A stretch of 24,139 nt of DNA from Zelonia costaricensis (Eukaryota > Euglenozoa > Kinetoplastea > Trypanosomatida > Trypanosomatidae), in contig JASAOO010003130.1 of the NCBI GenBank assembly GCA_030849075.1, positions 1-24,139 of the forward strand. Direction: 5' to 3'. The notes beneath the pieces are model-generated. The model saw only the letters and a list, made by a program, of their open reading frames with translations. It was not told the DNA's origin and did no database searches. The translations under genes and the position numbers were made by a program. Within the stretch, counting starts at the first letter, position 1. Every line of letters begins with the position of its first letter. Below, piece after piece: positions 9,101-16,082 of this stretch.

Positions 9101-10638
9101 GGTGTGCGGTGCAGCTGGATGCCGCGACTTCCGCTTCGTCCGAGGTGGCCCTCGCGGCAGCCGCGCGGCTGACGCATGCGCTCTGCGCGGTCCGCCCAGA
9201 GGCCGGGCCCGCCCCACACCCCTTCGCCCTCTCCTTGCGAGAGCGCCTGCGGGCCGCCACGTCGTCGCTGCCGCCCACGGAGAGCGGAGAAGGGGAGGAG
9301 GAGGAGCGCGCACCGTCCCGCACTCCGGCCACAGCCACGGCTGCCGCGGGCGCGCCGCAGCCGTCCCCGCACCACTGGCTCTACTCGTTCTGGGCCTGCA
9401 CGCTCGAAGACGTGGACGCCAGTGCGCGGGTGCCAGCGGCGGCGAAGCGGCTGCTGCGCGACTTCTCCGTGCAGGGCGGCACCCACGCGCCGGTCAAGAC
9501 CCTCCTGGGCATCCGCGCCATGGTGGAGCAGCGGATGCGCACGGAGGGTGGAGAGGAGGCGGCCGCAGCCATGGCGCAGCAGCGCGCAGCGATGCTGGCA
9601 GACCTGGAGGAGCTTCTCACGCAGCAGCAGGAGCTGGAGATGACGGCGGAGGAGACGCAGGCCACCACAGACGCGTCGACTGCCGCGTCCATTCGTCTGG
9701 TGAAACCGGCGATGCAGCGGGCGTACCTTGACCAGGTGCTTGACGCGCTGGTCAAGCGGGCCCGTGTGTCGCCGGTGGACGGCGCCGTCAGCGCCGTGGT
9801 GCTTGGCCACCTGCTGCGTGTGCTGAGCGACCCGCAGCTGCCGATGCGCGTGACGGGCCAGGAGCGGCAGCGGCTTTGCCAGCGCTTTGTCTTCACCCTC
9901 ACGAGCGCACTGCCGGAGTACACGCGGTTGGAGACCGTTTCGTGTGCGTGCAGCCTCCGGCTGGTGCTGCAGGACATTGTGCTGCCGTTCAAGCAGAGCT
10001 TCCTGCCGTCCAGCGCGGCGGCCGACCTGCGGGCGTGCCTGTCGGACACCGAGGCGGATGCCTTTCGCATGGTGCACCACACCTGGGGCGACGCCGTGGC
10101 CGCGGTATCCAAGCTGGCGACGCCGGTCACCTTGCTGGGGGAGTGGAAGGCGGCCATCACGCTGCAGCAGCTCGGCGAGCCGCTCTCGCTCGTGCGCAGC
10201 GCGGCAACGAAAATACGCGAGGGGCTCCGCGGGGCGGTGGGCGCGGGCAGCAGGGGCGCCGCCGCCGCGGCCCTGGGGCACCAGCTCGAGTTTCTCGAGA
10301 AAAATGCCGCGCGGGTGGACCGTGGTGGCGCAGTGGACGTGTACCACCTCTTCACGCTCCACCCGCCCCCTGCGCCGGTGGCGCCTGCCGTGGTGTCCAG
10401 CCCCATCGCCGCCGCCACCAACAGCAGCAGCAGCCCTGCACAGGCGGAGACACCGACGAAGCGGAGCAGCAAGCGAGGGGGACGGCACAACAGCGGCGCA
10501 CACCACCGGAAGCGTAGCCGTGAGAGGGAGAGCGGCGGTGGTGGGGGTGGGGGTGGGGCTGGTGGTGGTGGTGGGAGTGGTGGTCTGAAGCCGCGCAGCT
10601 CTGTGACGAAGCGCGGTGGTGTCCGGCACCGTCGCTGA
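6175..10638 (+). CDS. Large alanine-rich helical protein, unknown function
   Basis: The product has 1487 residues and I recognise no domain. It is rich in Ala, Leu, Arg and Glu, with many predicted amphipathic helices, and could be an alpha-solenoid (HEAT/ARM-like), but no repeat is clear by eye. Low-complexity parts include Ala runs near residues 105-145, a Gln/Glu stretch (about 271-293), and Ala/Pro linkers near 1040-1065. There is no signal peptide and no clear membrane segment. The last 60 residues are strongly basic (Lys-Arg-Ser-Ser-Lys-Arg, HHRKRSRER) with a poly-Gly run, which may be a nuclear localisation or nucleic-acid-binding tail. The start is the first ATG after the best splice acceptor. 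The GC-rich codon use matches the neighbouring genes. A long minus-strand frame lies opposite but is a composition artefact. By position it should correspond to T. brucei 3.1800 (memory only). The CDS call is firm, the function open. Confidence 0.9.
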   Translation: MATVQEGTSEAPAPFWWTHQTVANEADPLDATADDAAAACLSAITAQTAQHVAAHREVVASAAATGSSGAAALYAALQWDAVLLPHLTQLRKCMARAHEERVAEQAESAAAAAAGESAHASGSTGPATAAAAAALAATPAGPVDVAQARRVRSVQQQIYVAFFKAVLRGLADGAEGISKSMAEANAGSTNTEAAAQQASRVLEALLDGLLAQVMRCACGDGAAAAAAAALARSEDEERAKQPRRGQHRHAAASAWAGGWMTGMLPLYLRASRQQQEQQQQQAERLSEEEEEQACAAATQGPSLPTPARCLLSYVGAFVRGAGLQLLPSEQAAALPEFTRVVHGVFEVQLRLAMCDAVAHATQGAATLLMPSEAAAHMRHAADVVGAVLDAQLYAENTTVIADADDADCTVAYAPLGAVRGERGVAEFSVAPLLVFSSHAVCGAWLAELGRWWAACKQLKERAAAPAAAPLDAESTTMLEQAWAGLQKQALAVVQLLCTYPDTTLHMAPYAAMLTELFYSAEAAAPSATSLERTKACLRDLRAAVIPGGASTSATAAAGRRQLRSHFRSARDGMTLAAVVAAQAPNWLSNALAIPLSAEDEDEKRKTDLDRDAAALALALLHNPLTVLTDWVLSRLTRTSAIADYVRVDAAVRDREVVEDRGAQQMAVSSPTATSVSRAKAIMDTPLTGPELVELCFPRHHRVFSLVDQAMQRALERAQALRDADSSNISSSSATDERRAEEVGSSAVVWMHPAALPAALARYVGAALDEAVMPPAHTISHEVVVSEVLMYVAAVFRTLPCTVLPQLRAALVCVVGEGGHGLMAYLCHGIVDQQRYGLAAFFAPPLRALALDYATVDDVEESLALATRHPIGCAMAYAWELPRLYFWRAADMPVTEPAWHAHTAAHAYLCELLAPASPASAAFIAVVQEAAATVQQRVVKAPLKPLTPSVAACGGLTWARSLAIDAMAALYYGMCRWCAVQLDAATSASSEVALAAAARLTHALCAVRPEAGPAPHPFALSLRERLRAATSSLPPTESGEGEEEERAPSRTPATATAAAGAPQPSPHHWLYSFWACTLEDVDASARVPAAAKRLLRDFSVQGGTHAPVKTLLGIRAMVEQRMRTEGGEEAAAAMAQQRAAMLADLEELLTQQQELEMTAEETQATTDASTAASIRLVKPAMQRAYLDQVLDALVKRARVSPVDGAVSAVVLGHLLRVLSDPQLPMRVTGQERQRLCQRFVFTLTSALPEYTRLETVSCACSLRLVLQDIVLPFKQSFLPSSAAADLRACLSDTEADAFRMVHHTWGDAVAAVSKLATPVTLLGEWKAAITLQQLGEPLSLVRSAATKIREGLRGAVGAGSRGAAAAALGHQLEFLEKNAARVDRGGAVDVYHLFTLHPPPAPVAPAVVSSPIAAATNSSSSPAQAETPTKRSSKRGGRHNSGAHHRKRSRERESGGGGGGGGAGGGGGSGGLKPRSSVTKRGGVRHRR

Positions 10639-11430
10639 GACCCCCCATTCTCCGTTCGTCGGGCCGGCCTCGTCACGGACGGCCGCGGCACAGGGAAACT
10701 TGCGTTGAAGTGGAGGATCGCCCCCCCCCCCCCCGCTGGCATCGCACCGCAGCCGCAGTGCTGACTCGCGGGCGCGAAAGGGAGAAACGAGTAGAAAGAG
10801 CAGCACTACGCCACACTTCACCGGCATCCGCCATGGCGCGCACATCAACGCCGTCGCATCGGAGACTGCCGGCTCCGTGGAGGAATGCGAGGTCACCGGC
10901 GGCGGAACGGCGAGCGGAGTTCGCCCCAACTGCCCACCGCCGTCTCGCCTATCGACCGCCAGTGCGTGCGGGTCTGCACGTGTAGCGGCGTGGTGGTGCG
11001 GTCGGAAGGGCGTCTGGCTGACGGGAAGACGACCACCTTCGTCCGCACCCCCACCCCACCCTTTTTTGGTTTAGTCGAAGCAACGCAGCGCACCTCGACT
11101 CTTTCCATCCTGCACGCCACTCGTTGCCATCTCCTGATCCTTCACTCTCTGATTCCTCATCCCACCCACCCCCTTCCGGACACACACACACACATAAACA
11201 CCTGTCTTGCTCCTCGCACACGCACGACAGCATAACGTTTAGCTCTTCACCTTCTCTCCCCCCCCCCCCAAACCCCCCTCCACCTTCCTTACAAGAACAA
11301 CTTCCTCCCTGTTCCCCCGCCCCCCGTCCCGAGGTTGACTGACTCTCTAATACCGCGCGCTTCTGGCAGTCTAACACACATACACACACGCACGCACAGC
11401 ACCCACCAACCCACCCTCTCCCCATCAAAC
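10639..11430. other. Spacer between the large gene and PDH E1 beta
   Basis: No gene was found in these 0.8 kb. They hold the 3' UTR of the large gene, a poly-C run (about 10722-10734), CA repeats, and the C/T tract and AG that begin the PDH E1 beta leader. Confidence 0.75.
11244..11295 (+). promoter_or_regulatory. Candidate trans-splice acceptor for PDH E1 beta
   Basis: A long C/T tract (about 11244-11290) ends at the first AG, 11294-11295. The leader would be 136 nt and has no ATG before 11431. Later AGs at 11332-11333 and 11368-11369 also follow C/T-rich sequence and may be used. Confidence 0.55.
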
Positions 11431-12480
11431 ATGCGCCGCTTCGCCTCCCGCACCGTCTTCGCCGCGTCCGCCGCGATGGCGGCTCGCTTCGCGACCACCA
11501 TGACCGTGCGTGACGCTCTTCAGTCTGGCCTTGACGAGGAGCTTGCCCGCGACAGCAAGGTCTTCGTGATTGGCGAGGAGGTCGGCCAGTACCAGGGTGC
11601 GTACAAGGTCACCAAGGGTCTCCTCGACAAGTACGGCAAGGACCGCGTCATCGACATGCCCATCACGGAGCACGGCTTCACGGGCATGGCTGTCGGCGCC
11701 GCCCTCAACGGCATGCGCCCGGTGTGCGAGTTCATGACCTTCAACTTCGCGCTGCAGGCCATCGATCAGATCGTCAACTCCGCCGGCAAGAGCCTGTACA
11801 TGTCGGGCGGCCAGATGAAGTGCCCCATCGTCTTCCGCGGCCCCAACGGCGCCTCGGCTGGCGTGGGTGCTCAGCACAGTCAGTGTTTCGGCCCGTGGTA
11901 CGCCTCGGTGCCCGGCCTCAAGGTCATCGCGCCGTATAGCAGTGAAGACGCGCGTGGCATGATCAAGGCGGCGGTCCGCGACGACAACGCCGTCGTCATG
12001 CTCGAGCACGAGCTGCTGTACGGCGAGTCCTTCCCCGTGTCGGACGAGGCGGCGGACAAGGACTTCGTCATCCCGTTCGGCAAGGCCAAGATCGAGCGTG
12101 AGGGCAAGGATATCACCCTCATCGGCTTCTCCCGCGGCGTGGAGCTGTGCCTCAAGACCGCCGAGAAGCTCGCGGCGGAGGGCGTGCAGGCGGAGGTGAT
12201 CAACCTGCGCTCTCTGCGCCCACTCGACCGCGAGACCATTTTCAAGTCGATCAAGAAGACGCACCGCGCCGTCACGGTGGACGAGTCGTTCCCGGTTTGC
12301 AACATCGGGGCTGAGATCTGCGCGTGCGTGATGGAGAGTGACACGTTCGACTACCTCGACGCCCCTATCGAGCGCGTGTCGTGCGCCGACTGCCCGACGC
12401 CGTACAGCAAGGACATCGAGATGGCATCCCAGCCGCAGGTGGCCGACGTGATGGCCGCCGCCAAGCGCGTGCTCAGCTGA
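11431..12480 (+). CDS. PDHB: Pyruvate dehydrogenase E1 component, beta subunit, mitochondrial
   Basis: The product has 349 residues, the usual size for eukaryotic E1 beta. It is the beta half of the thiamine-diphosphate-dependent enzyme that decarboxylates pyruvate and passes the acetyl group to the lipoyl arm of E2 in the mitochondrial matrix. Residues 1-24 form an Arg/Ala presequence. The Pyr-type domain follows with [16 protein letters not shown] (Glu49/Glu50, one of which contacts the cofactor pyrimidine), then the [13 protein letters not shown] block, [14 protein letters not shown], the [19 protein letters not shown] block with the conserved His149, and the C-terminal transketolase domain with [10 protein letters not shown] and GAEICA. 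All are close to the animal and yeast sequences. The GPNG..AG..QHSQ block favours pyruvate over branched-chain dehydrogenase. The catalytic alpha subunit is not in the window. The start is the first ATG after the acceptor and gives the presequence. No damage is seen. Confidence 0.97.
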   Translation: MRRFASRTVFAASAAMAARFATTMTVRDALQSGLDEELARDSKVFVIGEEVGQYQGAYKVTKGLLDKYGKDRVIDMPITEHGFTGMAVGAALNGMRPVCEFMTFNFALQAIDQIVNSAGKSLYMSGGQMKCPIVFRGPNGASAGVGAQHSQCFGPWYASVPGLKVIAPYSSEDARGMIKAAVRDDNAVVMLEHELLYGESFPVSDEAADKDFVIPFGKAKIEREGKDITLIGFSRGVELCLKTAEKLAAEGVQAEVINLRSLRPLDRETIFKSIKKTHRAVTVDESFPVCNIGAEICACVMESDTFDYLDAPIERVSCADCPTPYSKDIEMASQPQVADVMAAAKRVLS

Positions 12481-13109
12481 ACACCGCGGCCTTGCGCGGA
12501 TCAGCGTTAGTCGTTTTGTGTGGTTTGTGTGTGCGTGTCTCTACGTGGTTCGCGCGCGTGCGCGTGTGAGTCTGTATGGGTGAGAGAGGGGGAGCGGAGG
12601 GACGGGGAGAGAGAAAGACGGGGGGGGAAAACAAACCACGTTGACTGCGTGTGTGTTAGCGTGTGTGCGATGCCGTGGTGCCCGTTGATGCACGTGCGTG
12701 TTGGTACGCTTTCCCATGCACACATCGCACGTCACACGCCGCACACACACAAACACACATACACGTCTTCTCCTTCGCCCACTCGCTCACACTCGCACTC
12801 CCACGCTCCCTCAGCTTTCACCCTGCGCCTTGTACCGAGTCAGTCGCTTTGCCAAAGCTGCGTTGTGTGCCCTCGATGTCTGCCGGTGCGCCCCCCCCCC
12901 CCGGCGTGCACCGAATTAATGGCACCTTTGAGGAGGAGGGGGGCCCTCACCTGCGCCCCTCCTCGCCTCCTTTTTCTCCTCTTCCTGTTCTGTTCCTTTG
13001 TGTTCTTGTCCTTTCCCGTATCTAACAGCGGCGCGCACGCCAACGCCGGCCTCCTCCTCCTCCTGCCCCCCCCTTCCCCTCGACGTGTGTTCTCCGAGGC
13101 CTTCTCTTC

Positions 13110-13119
<10 letters not shown>

Positions 13120-13149
<30 letters not shown>
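13120..13149 (+). repeat. (CA)n repeat
   Basis: A CA run of about 15 units, preceded directly by a (TC)n stretch (13110-13120). The TC/CA combination resembles an acceptor tract, but no gene follows it. Confidence 0.9.
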
Positions 13150-13151
<2 letters not shown>

Positions 13152-13393
13152 TTGACGACGTGCGGACCGGCACTGCTCCCTCCTTCTCTCTCTTCTCGTC
13201 AATGGGGAGGAGGGGAAAATGGGCGAGGAAGCAAACGGGTGCAGACGCGGGAAGAGATGCGGGGCTCGGACTCGAGGAGCAGCTGCGTGCGGTGCCTCCC
13301 CTCACCCTCCCCTCCTCTCTCATCTCTTTGCCCCCCCCCGCTTCGCGCACCCTCCTCGTCACAGTGGCCCAGTAAAGACTTCGCCGAGGGCGT

Positions 13394-13420
13394 CTGTGTG
13401 TGTGTGTGTGTGTGTGTGTG
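13394..13420 (+). repeat. (GT)n repeat
   Basis: A GT run of about 13 units, some 245 bases after the CA run. The two are complementary, so the intervening segment could be looped out as a long imperfect stem in RNA or single-stranded DNA. Confidence 0.9.
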
Positions 13421-14099
13421 AAGGCCTCTCACGGAGCGCGTGGCGTCTCGACTCGTTTCGCTGTTATGGCTTCTTTAGCGTCTCGTCGTCGTGGATGATG
13501 CAGGGGCCTGAGGCGACGTCGAGTAGCTCTGGAGCGAACACGCGGGGAAGCGGAGGTGAAGGGGTGCCTGTCGATCGTGTGGGAGAAGACGCACGGTGGT
13601 GGGGAGAAGGTGATACATCGGTAAAGCCCCTTGCCATACGCGGCTGCATTCCACTCACCTTCACCAGGGGAAGAGCCACGTCGGTCCGACCGGTCTCGCC
13701 CACAACGTCATCAGGTCCACCTCTCCTCTCCCTCCCTCCCCCTCCGTGTTGTTGCCCCACGTCCTATCCGTCTTTAAGAGGGGGACCCGAGGCGGCGCTG
13801 CTCCCGTGGTCCGCCACCTCGCACCCCACCCCCGTCTCTACCCCATCACCCCTATCTCAGCCCTCGGTGTGGGTATGTGTGAGGATGTGTAGGTGTGTGT
13901 GTGTGTGTCCCCGATGCACTGCCGTAGCACCGGGAGGAGGACAGGGGGGAGAGGGGGGGGGAGCGAGGACGTCGGCAGAGCGGCCCTTGTGGTGGTGGTG
14001 GTGCCCGCAGTAACGAAGACGCACACCCCGCACCACCACGAAATGAAAAACCTCCCTCCAAACCATCAACACACACAAAAATAGAGAAACGAAGAAGAC

Positions 14100-14700
14100 G
14101 TTCGAGTCGAAAGGCAAAGGCGGCGTGGGAGGGCGGGGAGTCCCCCGATGCCACGATGCGTCGCAGTCCCCCCGCCTCTCACCACACCACCACCACCACA
14201 CTCCCCTTTCCTTTCCGTGCGTGCATCACCGAATACAGGTAGAGACACACAGACAGGGACCGAGACGCGGATACAGGCACACCAGTGCCGTGGCGAGCGT
14301 GCAACCCGATGCGCTCGACAGGCCAACGTGTCGTGTGCAACCTGCGCCGCCGCGTAGTCGATGAAGGCGCGGTGGGCGGTGCAGTCGTGCTGCTGTGCCG
14401 GGCGAGGGGAGGGGGAGGTAGGGGCGACCGGCACGAGTGCACGCTGTGCACCTTGCTGCGTTGCCCACTCCGCCTCCGGCCCTTCAGTGCTCACATTCGC
14501 AGCCGCGTACTCCCAATCCAGCCCATTCGCTCTCGAAGGGTAACTGACGAAATGGAGGGGGAGGGGGAAGAGTTCGGGCAGAGCGGTGTGGCTCTGCCCG
14601 ATCTCGTCCCCAACGTGAGCCAAAGCGTTTACAGGAGCCCAACGCCGCAACACCGGGTGGGCTGGCCGTTGCCTCTTCTGGTGTCTTCCCTCTCGCATGC
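14100..14700. mobile_element. Possible degenerate retroposon (SIDER-like), tentative
   Basis: This stretch differs from the surrounding spacer: it is mixed in composition, almost free of dinucleotide repeats, and not obviously coding on either strand. It includes a perfect 10-bp hairpin. Leishmania 3' UTRs often hold truncated, decayed retroposons of the ingi/L1Tc group (SIDER1 and SIDER2, about 0.5 kb) that influence mRNA stability. The size and location fit, but I cannot confirm the diagnostic signature, poly-A tail or target-site duplication. It may simply be unique UTR sequence. Confidence 0.3.
14575..14600 (+). other. Perfect 10-bp inverted repeat with 6-nt loop
   Basis: CGGGCAGAGC at 14575-14584 and GCTCTGCCCG at 14591-14600 are exact reverse complements around GGTGTG. 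The GC-rich stem would be stable in RNA. It lies in non-coding sequence between PDH E1 beta and LSM8, probably in a 3' UTR. Confidence 0.85.
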
Positions 14701-14880
14701 AAAACCCTCTCCTCCTCTTTCATGACCCCCTCACTGACTTGCCGACTCCGTTGCCACGAACTGACCAACACACACACACACACACGCATCGGCGTGCCTC
14801 TTGTGCACGGTGCTCTATTCCCAGCCGCACTGAAACCGCAAGTGCGCCAGACACCCGCACACAACGGCAGCACACCCCCT

Positions 14881-14919
14881 CTGGCCCTCCCCCACCCCAA
14901 TCCCCCCCCCCCCTTCTAG
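14881..14919 (+). promoter_or_regulatory. Candidate trans-splice acceptor for LSM8
   Basis: A nearly pure C/T tract (14881-14917) ends at the AG of TTCTAG, 14918-14919. The leader is then only 36 nt and has no other ATG. This is one of the clearest acceptors in the window. Confidence 0.75.
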
Positions 14920-14955
14920 AGACCTTATCACCACGGTCGGGTTGCGTGCGGACTC

Positions 14956-15357
14956 ATGCTCTCGCAGTACCTGCGTAAGCGCGTCTCGGTGGTGACGGTG
15001 GACGGCCGCAACCTGGTTGGTGTCCTGCACGCCGCGGACCAGCTGCTGAACATCGTGCTCACCTCCTGCGTCGAGCGCATCGGCGCTCCGCACGACCAGC
15101 CGGAAAAGAATGCCGATGGCGGCGCCACTGACGGCAGTGGGACGAGCAGCGCCGAAGCAGACCAGCTGCCGCTCATGGAGGAGGTGAATCTCGGTGTGCT
15201 GATGCTGCGCGGCGCCGACGTGGTCAGCATCGCGGTCATCGACGTGTATGAGGAGGCAGGCACGAACGTGAGGGAGTGGCGAGGGCGCGACATGCCACCA
15301 GCCGCGGCCAGCTCCACCGCCGCAGCAGCAGCGGTAGCAGCCCCGTTCAGCTTGTGA
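14956..15357 (+). CDS. LSM8: U6 snRNA-associated Sm-like protein, LSM8 type
   Basis: The product has 133 residues, against about 96 in the human protein. The Sm1 motif lies at about 8-36 with the expected Gly22, Leu24, Asp28 and Asn32. The Sm2 motif at 79-97 has Arg85-Gly86 (VLMLRGADVV), close to the IRGDNV form typical of LSM8. Asp28, Asn32 and Arg85 are the residues that normally hold RNA bases in the ring. LSM8 is the subunit that makes the LSm2-8 ring nuclear and specific for the 3' end of U6 snRNA. Two oddities are an insertion of about 30 residues rich in Gly, Asp and Ser (45-74) in the loop between the motifs, and an Ala-rich C-terminal tail (115-130). The short leader and the N terminus running directly into the Sm fold support the start. 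Another LSm subunit is possible, but the Sm2 form and remembered synteny favour LSM8. Confidence 0.88.
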   Translation: MLSQYLRKRVSVVTVDGRNLVGVLHAADQLLNIVLTSCVERIGAPHDQPEKNADGGATDGSGTSSAEADQLPLMEEVNLGVLMLRGADVVSIAVIDVYEEAGTNVREWRGRDMPPAAASSTAAAAAVAAPFSL

Positions 15358-16082
15358 AGCAGGCGGGTGGAGGGGCTTCGTTGTTCACGGGCAATCGCAT
15401 TGTGGTGAGAGCACCGTGCGCCGAGTGACTGGAAGACAGCCGAGATGGACGCTCGCCTCCGGTCGGACCGCGTGCATGCACAGGACGCACGAGTAAAGCA
15501 GAAACAAAAAAAAAGATGAAGACGAGAGTAGGGCGATGGCCTGCGTGGGCAGCACACGACGGTGCTGTGACGCACGCTGTGTCGACCCCCGGAAGCTGAC
15601 CACACCTGCACAAACACACGCACACACACACACAAACAGATGCTCTCTCGCTGAGCCATTTTTTCTCGCGCTATTCATGCTACAGCCGCTTCAGCAACTG
15701 CATCACTGCTTGGTGGAATCTAACTCGCGCGCCGTCAGAGGCACGACCCCTTCACACCTCCTGCCCTCTTTCCAATCTCTCTCTCGCTCTTCACCGATCT
15801 CCCGATCTCCTTGCTTGGGCTCTCACCAGCGTACACCGCCCAGCGCTCTGAAGGACGTCCGTCGCTCTGTCACAACGTTCTTCTCGGACCCCCAACACAT
15901 ACACACACACACACACAAACCGCTTTGCCCTCGCACGCGGCTGCGGCAGCGGCGTTGTGCGCCCCCCCCCCACCCCTCCCGCCGCCCCTCTCTTCTTTCG
16001 TCTTAACGCATCTGCACTGTGCGCCAACGCCCCGTGCAGACATTCTTCTCGTTGACATTCACGCGAACCAAAAGGTGGCGCC
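15358..16082. other. Spacer between LSM8 and the LRR gene
   Basis: No gene was found. The first part is mixed sequence with a short A run (about 15507-15514), followed by CA repeats (about 15609-15632 and 15898-15917) and the C/T tract leading to the acceptor of the LRR gene. Confidence 0.75.
15961..16039 (+). promoter_or_regulatory. Candidate trans-splice acceptor for the LRR gene
   Basis: A C/T-rich tract at 15961-16005 is followed by sequence without AG until GCAG at 16036-16039. The leader would be 43 nt with no ATG before 16083, which supports that start. Confidence 0.65.

Larger units (their letters stand above)
12481..14955. other. 2.5-kb gene-free spacer between PDH E1 beta and LSM8
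   Basis: This is the longest gene-free stretch in the window. It begins with GT-rich and G/A-rich 3' UTR sequence, then has CA and GT arrays near 13.1 and 13.4 kb and C/T tracts. The frame at 13219-14013 is low-complexity and lacks any domain, so I do not call it. From about 14.1 to 14.7 kb the sequence is more complex and less repetitive (see the separate entry). The LSM8 acceptor lies at the end. Confidence 0.7.

Noticed and set aside
8200..10929. 909-residue open frame on the minus strand
   Set aside because: It lies antisense to the large + strand gene. Such frames arise because GC-rich codons with G/C in the third position rarely give stop codons on the opposite strand. The translation is Arg/His/Gly-rich and has no domain.
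11431..12480. Branched-chain 2-oxoacid dehydrogenase E1 beta or transketolase as alternatives
   Set aside because: The full set of conserved blocks ([40 protein letters not shown]) is that of pyruvate dehydrogenase E1 beta, and the length fits it.
13219..14013. 264-residue open frame on the + strand
   Set aside because: It starts from a non-ATG codon, consists of Pro/Ser/Gly low complexity and a GT-derived Cys-Val run, and shows no domain or codon bias like the real genes.
14066..14698. 210-residue open frame on the minus strand
   Set aside because: The frame has mixed composition but no recognisable domain, and it is opposite to every other gene in the unit. I treat the region as a possible retroposon remnant or UTR.
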